Source: Bradyrhizobium lablabi (GTDB lineage: Bacteria > Pseudomonadota > Alphaproteobacteria > Rhizobiales > Xanthobacteraceae). From it: a stretch of DNA of 64,000 bases. The position numbers and the translations under genes were made by a program. Of the stretch, positions 33,852 to 42,124 are shown piece after piece. The stretch lies in assembly GCF_001440475.1 (NCBI RefSeq), contig NZ_LLYB01000134.1, positions 24,353 to 88,352 on the forward strand, written 5' to 3'. Position 1 is the first letter of the stretch; each line of letters begins with the position of its first letter. The notes below the pieces were generated by a model that was not told the origin of the DNA, did not search any database, and saw only the letters and a list, made by a program, of their open reading frames with translations.

Positions 33852-34622
33852 CTAGCTAAAATCCTGGATCGATTGCGGGTTGGCAGAGCGCGGGTGCGCC
33901 TTGCCTCGAAACCGCACCACGTCTTGGTTGTAGACCGCCGGCAGACCGGGATAGCCGATCATCTTCCACGCCGCTTTGTCGCGATTTCCTCCATAAACTG
34001 GATCGGCGAATGCCCCCTGCACGAACAGAGGATATGCAAGCCCATTAAACCATGCTGCTAGATCCAGCGGTCCCTCTTTGACCTTTCCGCTGGCGAGCTC
34101 TTGCAGGAATTGCTCACGGTCGGCTGCCGCAAGCCGTTCGAAGCTCCGGCCAAATCGCTTTTGGCATGCCGTGGCGATCGCAGATGCGCCAGCTCGGTAA
34201 TATTGTGCCGGCGTCAGCGGAAGCTGGTAGCCATGCTGCGGCTTGCCCATTCGGAACGGGCCCTGCGCGTACAGCCGATCACCCTGCCCGAAAGCGCCTG
34301 CGAGCTGGCGATCGATAAAGGTGGCGATTCCGAGTTCCGTACCTGACGGCGACAGCTGATCCTTCGGCCACATGTGGTCAACGAGCGCTTCCGTGAAGGC
34401 AACTTCGTCCAGGCTGAGGAACTGGTGTCCCGTTGCTGCGCCGGGTGCAGCCGCAGACGAGGGTGCGGCGGCCGCAGGCGGTTGCGCCTGTGCAATCTGA
34501 GGCTTGGGTTCTGCGGCCTCGGCGCGGCTGGCTGCGCCAATCGTCGGCAGGACCACAGTTGCGATCCCTGCACTTTTGAGAATTGCTCGCCGGTCAATCG
34601 GCGGTAATGACTGCTCGGACAT
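33852..34622 (-). CDS. Gluconate 2-dehydrogenase subunit 3-like (small subunit)
   Basis: The 256-residue protein begins MSEQSLPPIDRRAILKSAG, a Tat-type signal (DRRAILK, a relaxed twin-arginine form) with a hydrophobic stretch ending ASRAEA. A Pro/Ala linker (about 40-65) and a Gluconate_2-dh3 domain follow (FLSLDEVAFTEALVDHMWP, GIATFIDRQLAG). It is the first gene of the operon: small subunit, flavoprotein, cytochrome c. In known three-component dehydrogenases this subunit is needed for maturation and export of the flavoprotein. Confidence 0.9.
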   Translation of the reverse strand: MSEQSLPPIDRRAILKSAGIATVVLPTIGAASRAEAAEPKPQIAQAQPPAAAAPSSAAAPGAATGHQFLSLDEVAFTEALVDHMWPKDQLSPSGTELGIATFIDRQLAGAFGQGDRLYAQGPFRMGKPQHGYQLPLTPAQYYRAGASAIATACQKRFGRSFERLAAADREQFLQELASGKVKEGPLDLAAWFNGLAYPLFVQGAFADPVYGGNRDKAAWKMIGYPGLPAVYNQDVVRFRGKAHPRSANPQSIQDFS

Positions 34623-34904
34623 GAGTATTCGCCCTCCGCGTTTCCAACGTTAGGCGACGTATCCCGTCGTTCTTGCCTAGAGTAATGGTCGTAACGGCAG
34701 ATGGCCACATCAGCCATGGATGCCTCGAAAGGTTCAAGGTAACGCGCGGGAAGCGCGTCCGCAATGATCCCAATTTGCTGCGCTGGCAGGTCCGTTCGTG
34801 GCCCATCGCGCCATACTGCGCTGCCGCACGAATTTGGTCGCTATAGGAGCAAAGCGGACGTAGTTACCAGTCACATGACGTCGCCGGGTTTATAGGTACA
34901 AGGC

Positions 34905-35732
34905 CTAATGCTGACCGCAACGGCAGTTGTCATAGTCCACTGGATCATGGCTGTTGAAGATCGTCACGGCGTCACCGTGATTGGCCTTGAGCGCCCGCAA
35001 GCGTTCCTGGTTTTCGATCCGCATGGCGCGGTCCATGTCGCCGCGGCGCTGAAACAGGCCGAGCACCAATGGCACCCGCGGCGAAGCCTGCATCTGACCA
35101 TGGAAGAAATAGGCATCACCGGCGTGCAGCAGCCATTTGTCACCGCTCCGCACGGCGATGCCGCAATGACCGAGCGTATGGCCGTGTAGCGGGATCATCA
35201 GGACATCGGGCTCGCGGTCGCCAAGCGCGCGCACGCCCTTGAAGCCGAACCAGTCCTCACCGCCCTCCCCATAGAATGCCCATTGCGGACCATGCTTCCA
35301 CTGGTCGGTGATGTAACGCCCCTTCGGCGCAGGCACGGTGCGCGCCACGGCCATGTCGTGCTCGCGGCGGTGGACGTGCACCTTGGCGTTCGGGAAATCC
35401 GGAATGCCGCCGGCATGATCGCGGTCGAGATGGGTCAGTAACAGATGCCGCACGTCGTCGCGCGAATAGCCGAGCGCCTCCACTTGCCGCACGGCGGTCT
35501 CGGCCGGGTCGAGCCGCGGCGTGGTCTGCCGGACCCATTTCGGTCCGAGCCGCGGCGGGTTGGCGATATCGTCGAGGCCGATACCGGTATCGACCAGCGC
35601 CAGTCCGTCATTGGTCTCAATCAGCAGGCAGTGACAGACCATGCGGGCGTGCTGAAAAATGCTGCCGGTGCCGTTCACCAGACGCCGGCCGATCGGGCAC
35701 ATCGTGCCGGTGTTGAGATGATGGACGCGCAT
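34905..35732 (-). CDS. MBL-fold hydrolase, N-acyl-homoserine lactonase-like
   Basis: The 275-residue metallo-beta-lactamase-fold protein has the first metal motif as THLDRDH (H101, D103, D105, H106). The second histidine of the usual HxHxDH is therefore an aspartate. Further ligands are HGHTLGH and HAGDAYFF. The layout (INxG-type start, DTGIG, long insertion) resembles AHL lactonases and related quorum-quenching enzymes; the real substrate could be another lactone. It is divergent from a LysR regulator 92 bases away, which probably controls it. Confidence 0.85.
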   Translation of the reverse strand: MRVHHLNTGTMCPIGRRLVNGTGSIFQHARMVCHCLLIETNDGLALVDTGIGLDDIANPPRLGPKWVRQTTPRLDPAETAVRQVEALGYSRDDVRHLLLTHLDRDHAGGIPDFPNAKVHVHRREHDMAVARTVPAPKGRYITDQWKHGPQWAFYGEGGEDWFGFKGVRALGDREPDVLMIPLHGHTLGHCGIAVRSGDKWLLHAGDAYFFHGQMQASPRVPLVLGLFQRRGDMDRAMRIENQERLRALKANHGDAVTIFNSHDPVDYDNCRCGQH

Positions 35733-35791
35733 GACGATGTCTCCTCCGGATCAGGCGTCTTGCTTGCCATGCGCTATACCATAGGTAAAAT

Positions 35792-35813
35792 ATTGATATC
35801 CGATAGTATCAAT
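35792..35813. promoter_or_regulatory. Inverted repeat between MBL gene and LysR gene
   Basis: ATTGATA and TATCAAT form a perfect 7-bp inverted repeat separated by eight bases, centred in the 92-bp divergent intergenic region. It contains a T-N11-A arrangement as in LysR operators and lies just upstream of the LysR start, where an autoregulating LysR protein would bind. A second AT-rich element (ataccataggtaaa) is next to it and may include the leftward promoter. Confidence 0.6.
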
Positions 35814-35824
35814 AGGACTGGACT

Positions 35825-36676
35825 ATGGATATCCGCGAGCTCCGCTATTTCGCCGCCGTGTTCAGGGAGCGCAACCTCACGGCCGCGGCCAGGCGCTGCT
35901 TCATCTCGCAGCCCTCGATCTCGGCGGCGATCACCAATCTGGAGGCCGAACTCGGCACGGCCCTGTTCATCCGGCACAAGAAGGGCGTGGCGCCAACGGA
36001 AGCAGCCGAACAATTCCATGCCATCGCCCGCCGCATCATCGACGAAGCGGACGCCGCGAAAAACCTGTTCCGAAAACCGGCGAAACGGAATTCGCTGACG
36101 CTCGGCCTGATGCGCACGCTCGACCGTCCCCGAACCATCGCGCTGCTGAAGCCGCTGACCGGGACTTCCGACATCGCGCTCCGCCTCGTCGGCGTCGACG
36201 ATAACGCGGACGCGCGGATCGTCTCCAAAAACCTGCTGCGCAAAGACGAACATTTCGTTCCGCTCTGGGTTGAGCGCTACGTTGCGGCACTGCCGCCCTC
36301 GCATCCGCTGACGCTGAAGGAACGGCTGCGCACCTCCGACCTTGCAGGCGTCGCCATGGTCGATCGCTGCCATTGCGAACAGAGCGAATTCTTCGGCCGT
36401 GCCGCATCTTCATCACGCCAGCCGGCGGCGATCGCGGAATCGGAAGATTGGGCGATGGCGCTGGTTGCCGCCGGTGTCGGGATTGCCATCGTCCCCGAAG
36501 GCGTGGCGCGCGCCAATCCCGATGTCGCCGTGCGCGAGATCGATGTCGACGTGAAGCGCGAAGTCGGCCTCGCCTACAGCGCGGCGCGGCCGCCGTCGGA
36601 GGTGCTGCAGAATTTCATCGCGAAGCTGCAGGGCCAGCGTCGCAAAGCGGGCCGCGCCAAATCGAAGGCTCGGTAA
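35825..36676 (+). CDS. LysR-family transcription regulator
   Basis: The 283-residue protein has an N-terminal winged helix-turn-helix (MDIRELRYFAAVFRERNLT, then AARRCFISQPSISAAITNLE) and a periplasmic-binding-like effector domain (about 90-270), with LVAAGVGIAIVPEG near the end. The C terminus is Arg/Lys rich. The divergent lactonase-like gene is the probable target, together with autorepression through the inverted repeat at 35792-35813 (inference). The effector is unknown. Confidence 0.92.
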   Translation: MDIRELRYFAAVFRERNLTAAARRCFISQPSISAAITNLEAELGTALFIRHKKGVAPTEAAEQFHAIARRIIDEADAAKNLFRKPAKRNSLTLGLMRTLDRPRTIALLKPLTGTSDIALRLVGVDDNADARIVSKNLLRKDEHFVPLWVERYVAALPPSHPLTLKERLRTSDLAGVAMVDRCHCEQSEFFGRAASSSRQPAAIAESEDWAMALVAAGVGIAIVPEGVARANPDVAVREIDVDVKREVGLAYSAARPPSEVLQNFIAKLQGQRRKAGRAKSKAR

Positions 36677-36991
36677 ACCGCCTGGCCGCAATGAGCGCGT
36701 TGGGACAGGGTGACTGCCGGATAACTTGCTTGCGCCAATGGAAGTTTGAGCATTGAATTCGCCTTCGATGCCGCCACTACCGCAAGTAACTTTGCAAGTG
36801 TCCGTACTCTCGCAGCACGAAATGATGAAGAAACTCGCCTGGGCATGAGGCGCGTGTGATGGCCTCATGCGCAGTTGAACGGGAGAATACGGCTATTTCG
36901 TCCATCTAACTGACCGGCAGTGGCCAAGCGCGCGGGCCTCATGCGCGCACCGACCAGCATCGTCGGTGGCGCCCAAGGATGGAGAAGAACA
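36677..36991. other. Intergenic region, 315 bp
   Basis: No ORF with a binding site was found. A repeated gcaagt element occurs (gcaagtaactttgcaagt, 36782-36799), with related inverted cttgc copies around 36724-36732. These could be operator half-sites for the amidohydrolase promoter; this is only a suggestion. Confidence 0.35.
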
Positions 36992-38500
36992 ATGAGCACC
37001 TGGCTTAGTGAGCGAGAGCAGCGTCTTGTCGCGGGCGCGGAGGCGGCATCGGCGGCAACGCCTATTCCCACCCAGATTGTTTCCAACGGCGAGTACCTGC
37101 CGCCCCCGCAGAGCGCCGTGCAAAAGAAGGTCGAGGCACGGATCAACGAGCTCGCCGACGTTAACGGCAAGCACCTCGGCTTAAGCCGCAGGCAGTTCCT
37201 GCACACGAGTTGCGGCATGGCGGCGGCATTCCTCGCCATGAACGACGTCTACGGCAATGTTTTCCAGGTCGCGCCCGCAGAGGCTCGAGAGCCTGAATTG
37301 ATGCTGGCGCGCGCGCAGGGACTCTCCAGCCAGTTCATCTTCGACGTTCAGACCCATTTCGTGCGCGACGACTTCGATCACAAGGAGCTTTTGGGGCTGG
37401 CCGACTTTGCAAGCCAGCACTGGAATCCGAAGATGAAGGAAGAAGGCGTCTCCTCGCTCGGCCGCTACAAGTTCCAGAATTATGTAAAAGAGATCTACTA
37501 CGACAGCGACACCAACGTGGCGCTCCTGAGCGGAGCGCCGTTCGACGATCCGAGCTGGTGGCTCCTGTCCAACGAGCAGATCGTCAAGGCCCGCGAACTC
37601 ATCAACGACTTCGCCGGTTCGCGCCGCCTGCTGGCGCACAGTGTCATCACCCCAAAGCAGCCCGGCTGGATGGAGGAGGTCGACAAGGCGATCGAGGTCT
37701 ACAAGCCGGATTCCTGGAAGTCCTACACGATCGGCGATCCGCTGGCGCCCTCCAAGTTTCCCTGGCGGCTCGACGACGAGCAGGTGATGTATCCGTTCTA
37801 CGAGAAGGCCGTGAAGGCCGGCATCAACACGCTGTGCATCCACAAGGGGCTGCTGCCGCCCGATTACGAGAAGTCGTTCGCCGGCGTGTGGGAATACGCA
37901 ACCGCGTGGGACATCGGAAAGGCGGCGAAGGACTGGCCGCAGATGAACTTCGTGATCTATCACTCGGCGCTGCGGGCATTCCTCGAGCTGCCGGACAAGG
38001 CGTGGGCGGAGTTCGAGCAGACCGGCCGCATCCAATGGGCCACGGATCTCGCGGAAATCCCGCAGAAGTTCGGCGTCACCAATGTCTATGCCGAGCTCGG
38101 CACGTCCTTTGCCAACTCGGCGGTGGCTCATCCCAAGTTCTGCGCCGCGCTGGTCGGCACCCTGATCAAGGGCATGGGCGTAGACCACGTGATGTGGGGT
38201 ACTGACTCGGTCTGGTACGGCTCACCGCAGTGGCAGATCGAGGCGCTGCGCCGCCTCGAAATTCCGGAGGACATGCAGAAGAAGTACGGCTTTGCACCGC
38301 TCGGCGACGCCAATAGCGCCACCAAGCAGCAGATCTTCTCGGGCAACGCGCTCAGGTTTTACAAGATCAAGCTCAAGGCGGCCGAAAACACCAGGATGCC
38401 CACCTTTTCCGAGGACCGCCTTGCGGCGCTCAAGAACGAGTACGCTCAAGCTGCGATGCAGCCCTCGAACCTCCGCTACGGTTACGTTCGCGCCGCCTGA
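36992..38500 (+). CDS. Amidohydrolase family 2 protein
   Basis: The 502-residue protein begins MSTWLSEREQRL at an ATG (36992) after GGAG. The TIM-barrel amidohydrolase_2 domain starts near residue 110 with IFDVQTHFV (metal-binding His) and continues through NTLCIHKG, FVIYHSAL and VMWGTDSVWYGSP (catalytic Asp). Members include ACMSD-like decarboxylases and hydrolases. An internal segment, LSRRQFLHTSCGMAAAFLAM (about residues 63-82), looks like a Tat signal but lies well inside the N terminus, which is unusual. It is preceded by the LysR gene on the same strand, but the 315-bp gap argues for its own promoter. Confidence 0.85.
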   Translation: MSTWLSEREQRLVAGAEAASAATPIPTQIVSNGEYLPPPQSAVQKKVEARINELADVNGKHLGLSRRQFLHTSCGMAAAFLAMNDVYGNVFQVAPAEAREPELMLARAQGLSSQFIFDVQTHFVRDDFDHKELLGLADFASQHWNPKMKEEGVSSLGRYKFQNYVKEIYYDSDTNVALLSGAPFDDPSWWLLSNEQIVKARELINDFAGSRRLLAHSVITPKQPGWMEEVDKAIEVYKPDSWKSYTIGDPLAPSKFPWRLDDEQVMYPFYEKAVKAGINTLCIHKGLLPPDYEKSFAGVWEYATAWDIGKAAKDWPQMNFVIYHSALRAFLELPDKAWAEFEQTGRIQWATDLAEIPQKFGVTNVYAELGTSFANSAVAHPKFCAALVGTLIKGMGVDHVMWGTDSVWYGSPQWQIEALRRLEIPEDMQKKYGFAPLGDANSATKQQIFSGNALRFYKIKLKAAENTRMPTFSEDRLAALKNEYAQAAMQPSNLRYGYVRAA

Positions 38501-38526
38501 GCGCCAGCGGCGGCGTCGGCTCGCCA

Positions 38527-38630
38527 GAGCATGATCCGGAAAAGTGGGCACCGGTTTTCCGAAAAGATCATGCTCAAATCAAAGAGACGGAGCGGGATGA
38601 CGATTCGAAGAAAAGTCATCACGCTCTAGT
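38527..38630. repeat. Composite palindromic interspersed repeat
   Basis: The first part (38527-38575) is bounded by GAGCATGATC and GATCATGCTC, with ccggttttcc inside. The second part (about 38587-38630) pairs agcgggatgac with gtcatcacgct. I recall this type of repeat from intergenic regions of Bradyrhizobium genomes. It lies between two convergent genes and could also act as a transcription end. Confidence 0.8.
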
Positions 38631-38640
38631 GAACCGCGCC

Positions 38641-39414
38641 CTAGCCTTTTACGGTCACGGCACGCCCGATCACGGGCTGGGCCGCGACCGGCGGATTGGC
38701 GGTCTGCGCCGCGAGTTCGCCGATCAGGCGGTCGGCGTCGGCGGCGATGCCGTCTGGCGCGTGGATCACCAGCCGCTCCAGCGCCCAGCGGTATGAAGAG
38801 ATGCGCCGCTCCAGGCATTGCTGGACCCATTGCACGATCAGCGTGTTCTCTTCCATGCGGGCGATCGCATCGGCCTGCTCGGCCGGCGACAGTTCCGATA
38901 CCATCTTCAGACTGGCGCTGCGCTTGCGGTCGAGTTCGATGACGCGCAAGGCGGAGGCAAAGAACGGTTCGAACCGCGTGATGTCGTTGCGGACGTCCTC
39001 GATGATCTGCTGATAGCGCGAGGTATGCGAACGGTGCGGCTCGTCGATCAAGGCGCGCCCGTAGGTGGTGCGGTCGAACACGACCTTCTGCCGCCACGGC
39101 GAGGGCAGCGGCTGGTAGTCGCCGAACACGCTCTTCCATGCGGGCCGCGAATGCGGCGGCTCGATCAGGGGATAGGCGAGATCGCGAAGCTGGCGCTCGT
39201 TTTCGGTGAGCTGGAAGTGCGAAGGCTTGAGGCCGATGCTTGCAGTCGCCTCGGCGCCCAGCCAGCGGTGCATGTCGTCGTTGCGCATGTCGGCGCGGGT
39301 GCGGCCGAAATCGCCGCCGCTGCAGCCGCCAAGCACCGCGCCTGCCACGAGCAGCATGAGAGCCGGGAGTGACCGAAGCCCGGTGTTCCGGATCGGGAGG
39401 CACTGCTCCGGCAT
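38641..39414 (-). CDS. Hypothetical lipoprotein, 257 aa
   Basis: The signal peptide ends in a lipobox, AVLGGCSGG, with the lipidated cysteine at about residue 31 counted from the ATG at 39414 (MPEQCLPIRN). The mature part is mostly helical and charged, with repeated aromatic/Arg segments such as HRSHTSRYQQIIEDVRND and ERRISSYRWALERL. I do not recognise the family. The next upstream gene on this strand ends 16 bases away, so the two may be co-transcribed. Confidence 0.75.
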   Translation of the reverse strand: MPEQCLPIRNTGLRSLPALMLLVAGAVLGGCSGGDFGRTRADMRNDDMHRWLGAEATASIGLKPSHFQLTENERQLRDLAYPLIEPPHSRPAWKSVFGDYQPLPSPWRQKVVFDRTTYGRALIDEPHRSHTSRYQQIIEDVRNDITRFEPFFASALRVIELDRKRSASLKMVSELSPAEQADAIARMEENTLIVQWVQQCLERRISSYRWALERLVIHAPDGIAADADRLIGELAAQTANPPVAAQPVIGRAVTVKG

Positions 39415-39430
39415 TTCAAAATTCCGTCGT

Positions 39431-39631
39431 TCAGGGGCGCCGACGGCGACGGCGACCGGGCGCAGTGCCCTCTTCCGGTCCGCGCCCATCGCCGGTCTCG
39501 CCGGCTTTACGCTCGATACGGACAACAGGAAGAATCAGCACGGTTCCCAGACCATCGCGTGGAGCGCCATCCATGGTTGAGCCCGGCCGTCGCGAAGCCG
39601 CATCCGCCGGAAATTCAATGATGGTGCCCAT
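39431..39631 (-). CDS. Small conserved hypothetical protein with poly-Arg tail, 66 aa
   Basis: The protein reads MGTIIEFPADAASRRPGST, then LGTVLILPVVRIER, and ends GRRRRRRP. I recall similar short proteins in Bradyrhizobium. The ATG at 39631 follows AGAGAG. The basic tail could bind nucleic acid (inference). The lipoprotein gene begins 16 bases downstream. Confidence 0.7.
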   Translation of the reverse strand: MGTIIEFPADAASRRPGSTMDGAPRDGLGTVLILPVVRIERKAGETGDGRGPEEGTAPGRRRRRRP

Positions 39632-39878
39632 GTTCCGTTCTCTCTGGTTGCCGCGCGGACACGATTTGACCGGCGACATGCCATTATTCAGAACAGAACG
39701 TGGTTAACGGCATCTTAATTTGTGGAGACGGTACAGTTACGGGCCTCGCCGCTCAATCAGCGCACCGAAAGCTCAAATTTTATCGGATTTCTTCAGGGGC
39801 TGTTTTCCTTAACCAACTCTTAAAGCGCCCTGCGTAGGCTGCCGCGAAGGGAATTACCGAAGTCGCGTACAACCTCAC

Positions 39879-40856
39879 ATGACGGCAGCTCCATTGTTTC
39901 CGGGATTCGACGGGCTGATGACGCTCTCGCGCCGCGAGGGCGTCGATATCCGCCCGACCCTGCTGCGCGTGCTGACCGACCTTTATGTCCAGGCCAGCGC
40001 CCACTCTGCCGACGAGGAACGGCAGTTCGTCGAACTGACGTCCCGCCTGATCGACCAGGTCGACGACGCCACCCGCGCCGCGGTGCGGGCGCGGCTTGCG
40101 ATCTATCCGGCAACACCGGCCGCGATCATGGTCAAGCTCGGCCTGCGGCGTTCGCAGCCCAGCGAAGCCCTGCCGGTTGCGGCTGCGATTGCCGCGGCTC
40201 CAGCCGATGCGCCGATGGTGAAGCCACTGAGCGACGCGCAGTTGCGGATGGCAGCCAGCCTGTCGATGCGGCCCAATGATGCCGCCGAAATTACCGACAT
40301 GTTCTTCACGGCCGGCCCGAGCGAGCGCGCGCAGATTCTGCACAATCTCTACGACACGCCGCTGAAGGCCGCGCCGCGAATTTCCGCCGCGCGCGCCGCC
40401 CGCGCGCTTCATATCCTGGAGATGGCCGCCTTCGCCGAGGACGTCGAAAACTTCACACTCGAACTTGGCGACGCGCTGATCCTGCCGTCGCGGATCGCGG
40501 CGCAGGTCGTCAATGACCCCGGCGGCGAGCCGCTGGCCTGTGCGGCGCGCGCGCTTGACATGCCGAGCGCGGCCTTCCAGCGCGTGCTGTTGTTTCTCAA
40601 TCCCGAGTTCGGCTCATCCGTGCACAACGTCTATCGCTTGTCGCGGCTCTATGATCGGCTGAGCGAACGATCCGCGCTGGTCATGCTGGCCGCGTGGCGC
40701 GGTTCGACCATGGCGGTCAGCCGCGCCAAATATCGCGCCGCGCTCTACGACGACGAACGCCATCGCGCCCGCATGCCGAATTCGCAAACGCGGCCGGCCG
40801 TGCAGCCGGGAACCGCGCCGGCGATTCGCACCGGCACCGACGGTTCGAAGCGGTAG
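39879..40856 (+). CDS. DUF2336 domain protein
   Basis: The 325-residue, helix-rich soluble protein has repeated helical segments (LTDLYVQASAHSADEERQF, AAIMVKLGLRRSQPSEALP, AARALHILEMAAFAED), as in the alphaproteobacterial DUF2336 family. Family function is not established; some DUF2336 proteins in Caulobacter are linked to envelope or stress regulation. The C-terminal 40 residues are polar and probably disordered. It appears to be a single-gene unit. Confidence 0.82.
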   Translation: MTAAPLFPGFDGLMTLSRREGVDIRPTLLRVLTDLYVQASAHSADEERQFVELTSRLIDQVDDATRAAVRARLAIYPATPAAIMVKLGLRRSQPSEALPVAAAIAAAPADAPMVKPLSDAQLRMAASLSMRPNDAAEITDMFFTAGPSERAQILHNLYDTPLKAAPRISAARAARALHILEMAAFAEDVENFTLELGDALILPSRIAAQVVNDPGGEPLACAARALDMPSAAFQRVLLFLNPEFGSSVHNVYRLSRLYDRLSERSALVMLAAWRGSTMAVSRAKYRAALYDDERHRARMPNSQTRPAVQPGTAPAIRTGTDGSKR

Positions 40857-40895
40857 GCGTGAGCTTCTGAACTAACAATGGCGCTTATCTCAAGT

Positions 40896-40996
40896 CGTCA
40901 TCCTGAGGTGCGAGCGCAGCGAGCCTCGAAGGATGAGCGGCCCGGCTGTTGGCCGTCGTCCTTCGAGACGCGCGTTCCGCGCTCCTCAGGATGACG
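40896..40996. repeat. Long inverted interspersed repeat (cgtcatcctgag type)
   Basis: It is bounded by cgtcatcctgag at the left and ctcaggatgacg at the right, with inner complementary blocks (cctcgaaggatga / tcgtccttcgag). This gives a roughly 100-bp imperfect palindrome, of a type I recall in many copies in Bradyrhizobium genomes. It lies between convergent genes. Confidence 0.85.
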
Positions 40997-41008
40997 GATT
41001 TGGCACCT

Positions 41009-41353
41009 TTACGCTTTCGCCAGTTCCAGAAAATGCCGCCCTGCCCGGTCCTCGGTCTCGACGATCCAGGCGTCGGGATCGAAGCGGAGTTCCTTGGCAA
41101 GGCGTTCCTCCACCGATTGCTCCGGCACCGGCTGCGGCGAAGCCGGCGCAAACAGCCGCTCGGCGGGCCGGCTCTCGTCATAGACGGTCTGCGGCGCGGG
41201 CGCATACAGCATGGCGTTGCCGTCAAGCAACGCCACCTTGATAAACACCGCCCCCGCCTCCTCCGCGCCGCGCTTGCGCACGGCGCCAAAGATTCCCTCA
41301 TTCTGGCAGCGGCGCAGGTAAGCGGCCACCCAGATGCTTGATTTCAATCGCAT
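41009..41353 (-). CDS. DUF1491 family protein
   Basis: The 114-residue protein begins MRLKSSIWVAAYLRRCQNEG and contains AVFIKVALLDGNAMLYAPAP and ELRFDPDAWIVETEDRAGRHFL, the typical layout of DUF1491 proteins in Alphaproteobacteria. Its role is unknown. It lies 33 bases downstream of the peptidoglycan-binding protein gene on the same strand and is probably the third gene of an operon with the PAS histidine kinase. Confidence 0.88.
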   Translation of the reverse strand: MRLKSSIWVAAYLRRCQNEGIFGAVRKRGAEEAGAVFIKVALLDGNAMLYAPAPQTVYDESRPAERLFAPASPQPVPEQSVEERLAKELRFDPDAWIVETEDRAGRHFLELAKA

Positions 41354-41386
41354 GGAATCGACGATAGGCCAGCGACCGGACGGACG

Positions 41387-42124
41387 CTAGTCGATCGGGT
41401 GCCCGATCATGGTGGTGAGCTCCTTCACCAGCCGATCGGACATCTGCCCGGTCACCGGGAGCTTGCGGTCGCGCTCGAATTTCGAGATCGCGGTCTGGGT
41501 GTCCGCACCGACCGCCCCGGTCGGCTTCAACTGGCCATAGCCATATTGGGTGAGCGCGCGCTGCACCGCCGCCACGCGGCGCGCACCGGCGCTTTGCGTA
41601 GTCGCCGGAATCGGCGCCGGCGGACGCGCCACATTGGCAGACGCTGCTGCAGGCGCGCCGGTCGACTTGACCACCAGATTGGCCATGGGATCGGCATTCC
41701 TGGGGTCAGCGTTCCTGGAATCGGAACTCTTGGGATCAGAACTTTTCTCAGAACTCTTGGGCTCAGCGCTCCTCACCTCGACCGGCCGGATTTCCGGCGG
41801 ATCTGAATCGCCTTGCCTTCCGGTCAATTCGACCGGGCGCGGGCGCGGCAACGGGCTTACGACAGCGGCTTGCAGCGCCGGCAACGTCACGACCGAGCCG
41901 AACATCGGCGAGGGATGACGGCCGGCCTGCAGGAACAATGCATTGGCGACGATGGCGCAGATCGCAGCGGCCGCGAGCAGGCCCGCGATCATGTCCTTCG
42001 GGCTGTGCAGGAAGATGCGCATCACGAGGCCGCGCTGTTCCTCCGCTTCGATCGCAACCGCTTTCGCACCACGGCGGCGGCGGCGCGGTATCTCCTCTTC
42101 GTCGTCATCAATACGCCTAGGCAC
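41387..42124 (-). CDS. Membrane-anchored peptidoglycan-binding domain protein
   Basis: The 245-residue protein has a charged cytoplasmic N terminus (PRRIDDDEEEIPRRRRRGAK), one membrane helix (about 46-66), a low-complexity Pro/Ser/Asp region with SSDPKSSDSRNADPRNADP repeats (about 120-145), and a C-terminal PG_binding_1 domain (RRVAAVQRALTQYGYGQLKP, then DTQTAISKFERDRKLPVTGQ). It probably tethers the inner membrane to the cell wall. The start is a GTG overlapping the end of the histidine kinase gene by eight bases, suggesting coupling. Confidence 0.85.
   Translation of the reverse strand: MPRRIDDDEEEIPRRRRRGAKAVAIEAEEQRGLVMRIFLHSPKDMIAGLLAAAAICAIVANALFLQAGRHPSPMFGSVVTLPALQAAVVSPLPRPRPVELTGRQGDSDPPEIRPVEVRSAEPKSSEKSSDPKSSDSRNADPRNADPMANLVVKSTGAPAAASANVARPPAPIPATTQSAGARRVAAVQRALTQYGYGQLKPTGAVGADTQTAISKFERDRKLPVTGQMSDRLVKELTTMIGHPID

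Noticed and set aside
40896-40996. Inverted repeat considered as a transposon end or small RNA gene
   Set aside because: It matches the pattern of known non-coding interspersed repeats. There is no transposase nearby.
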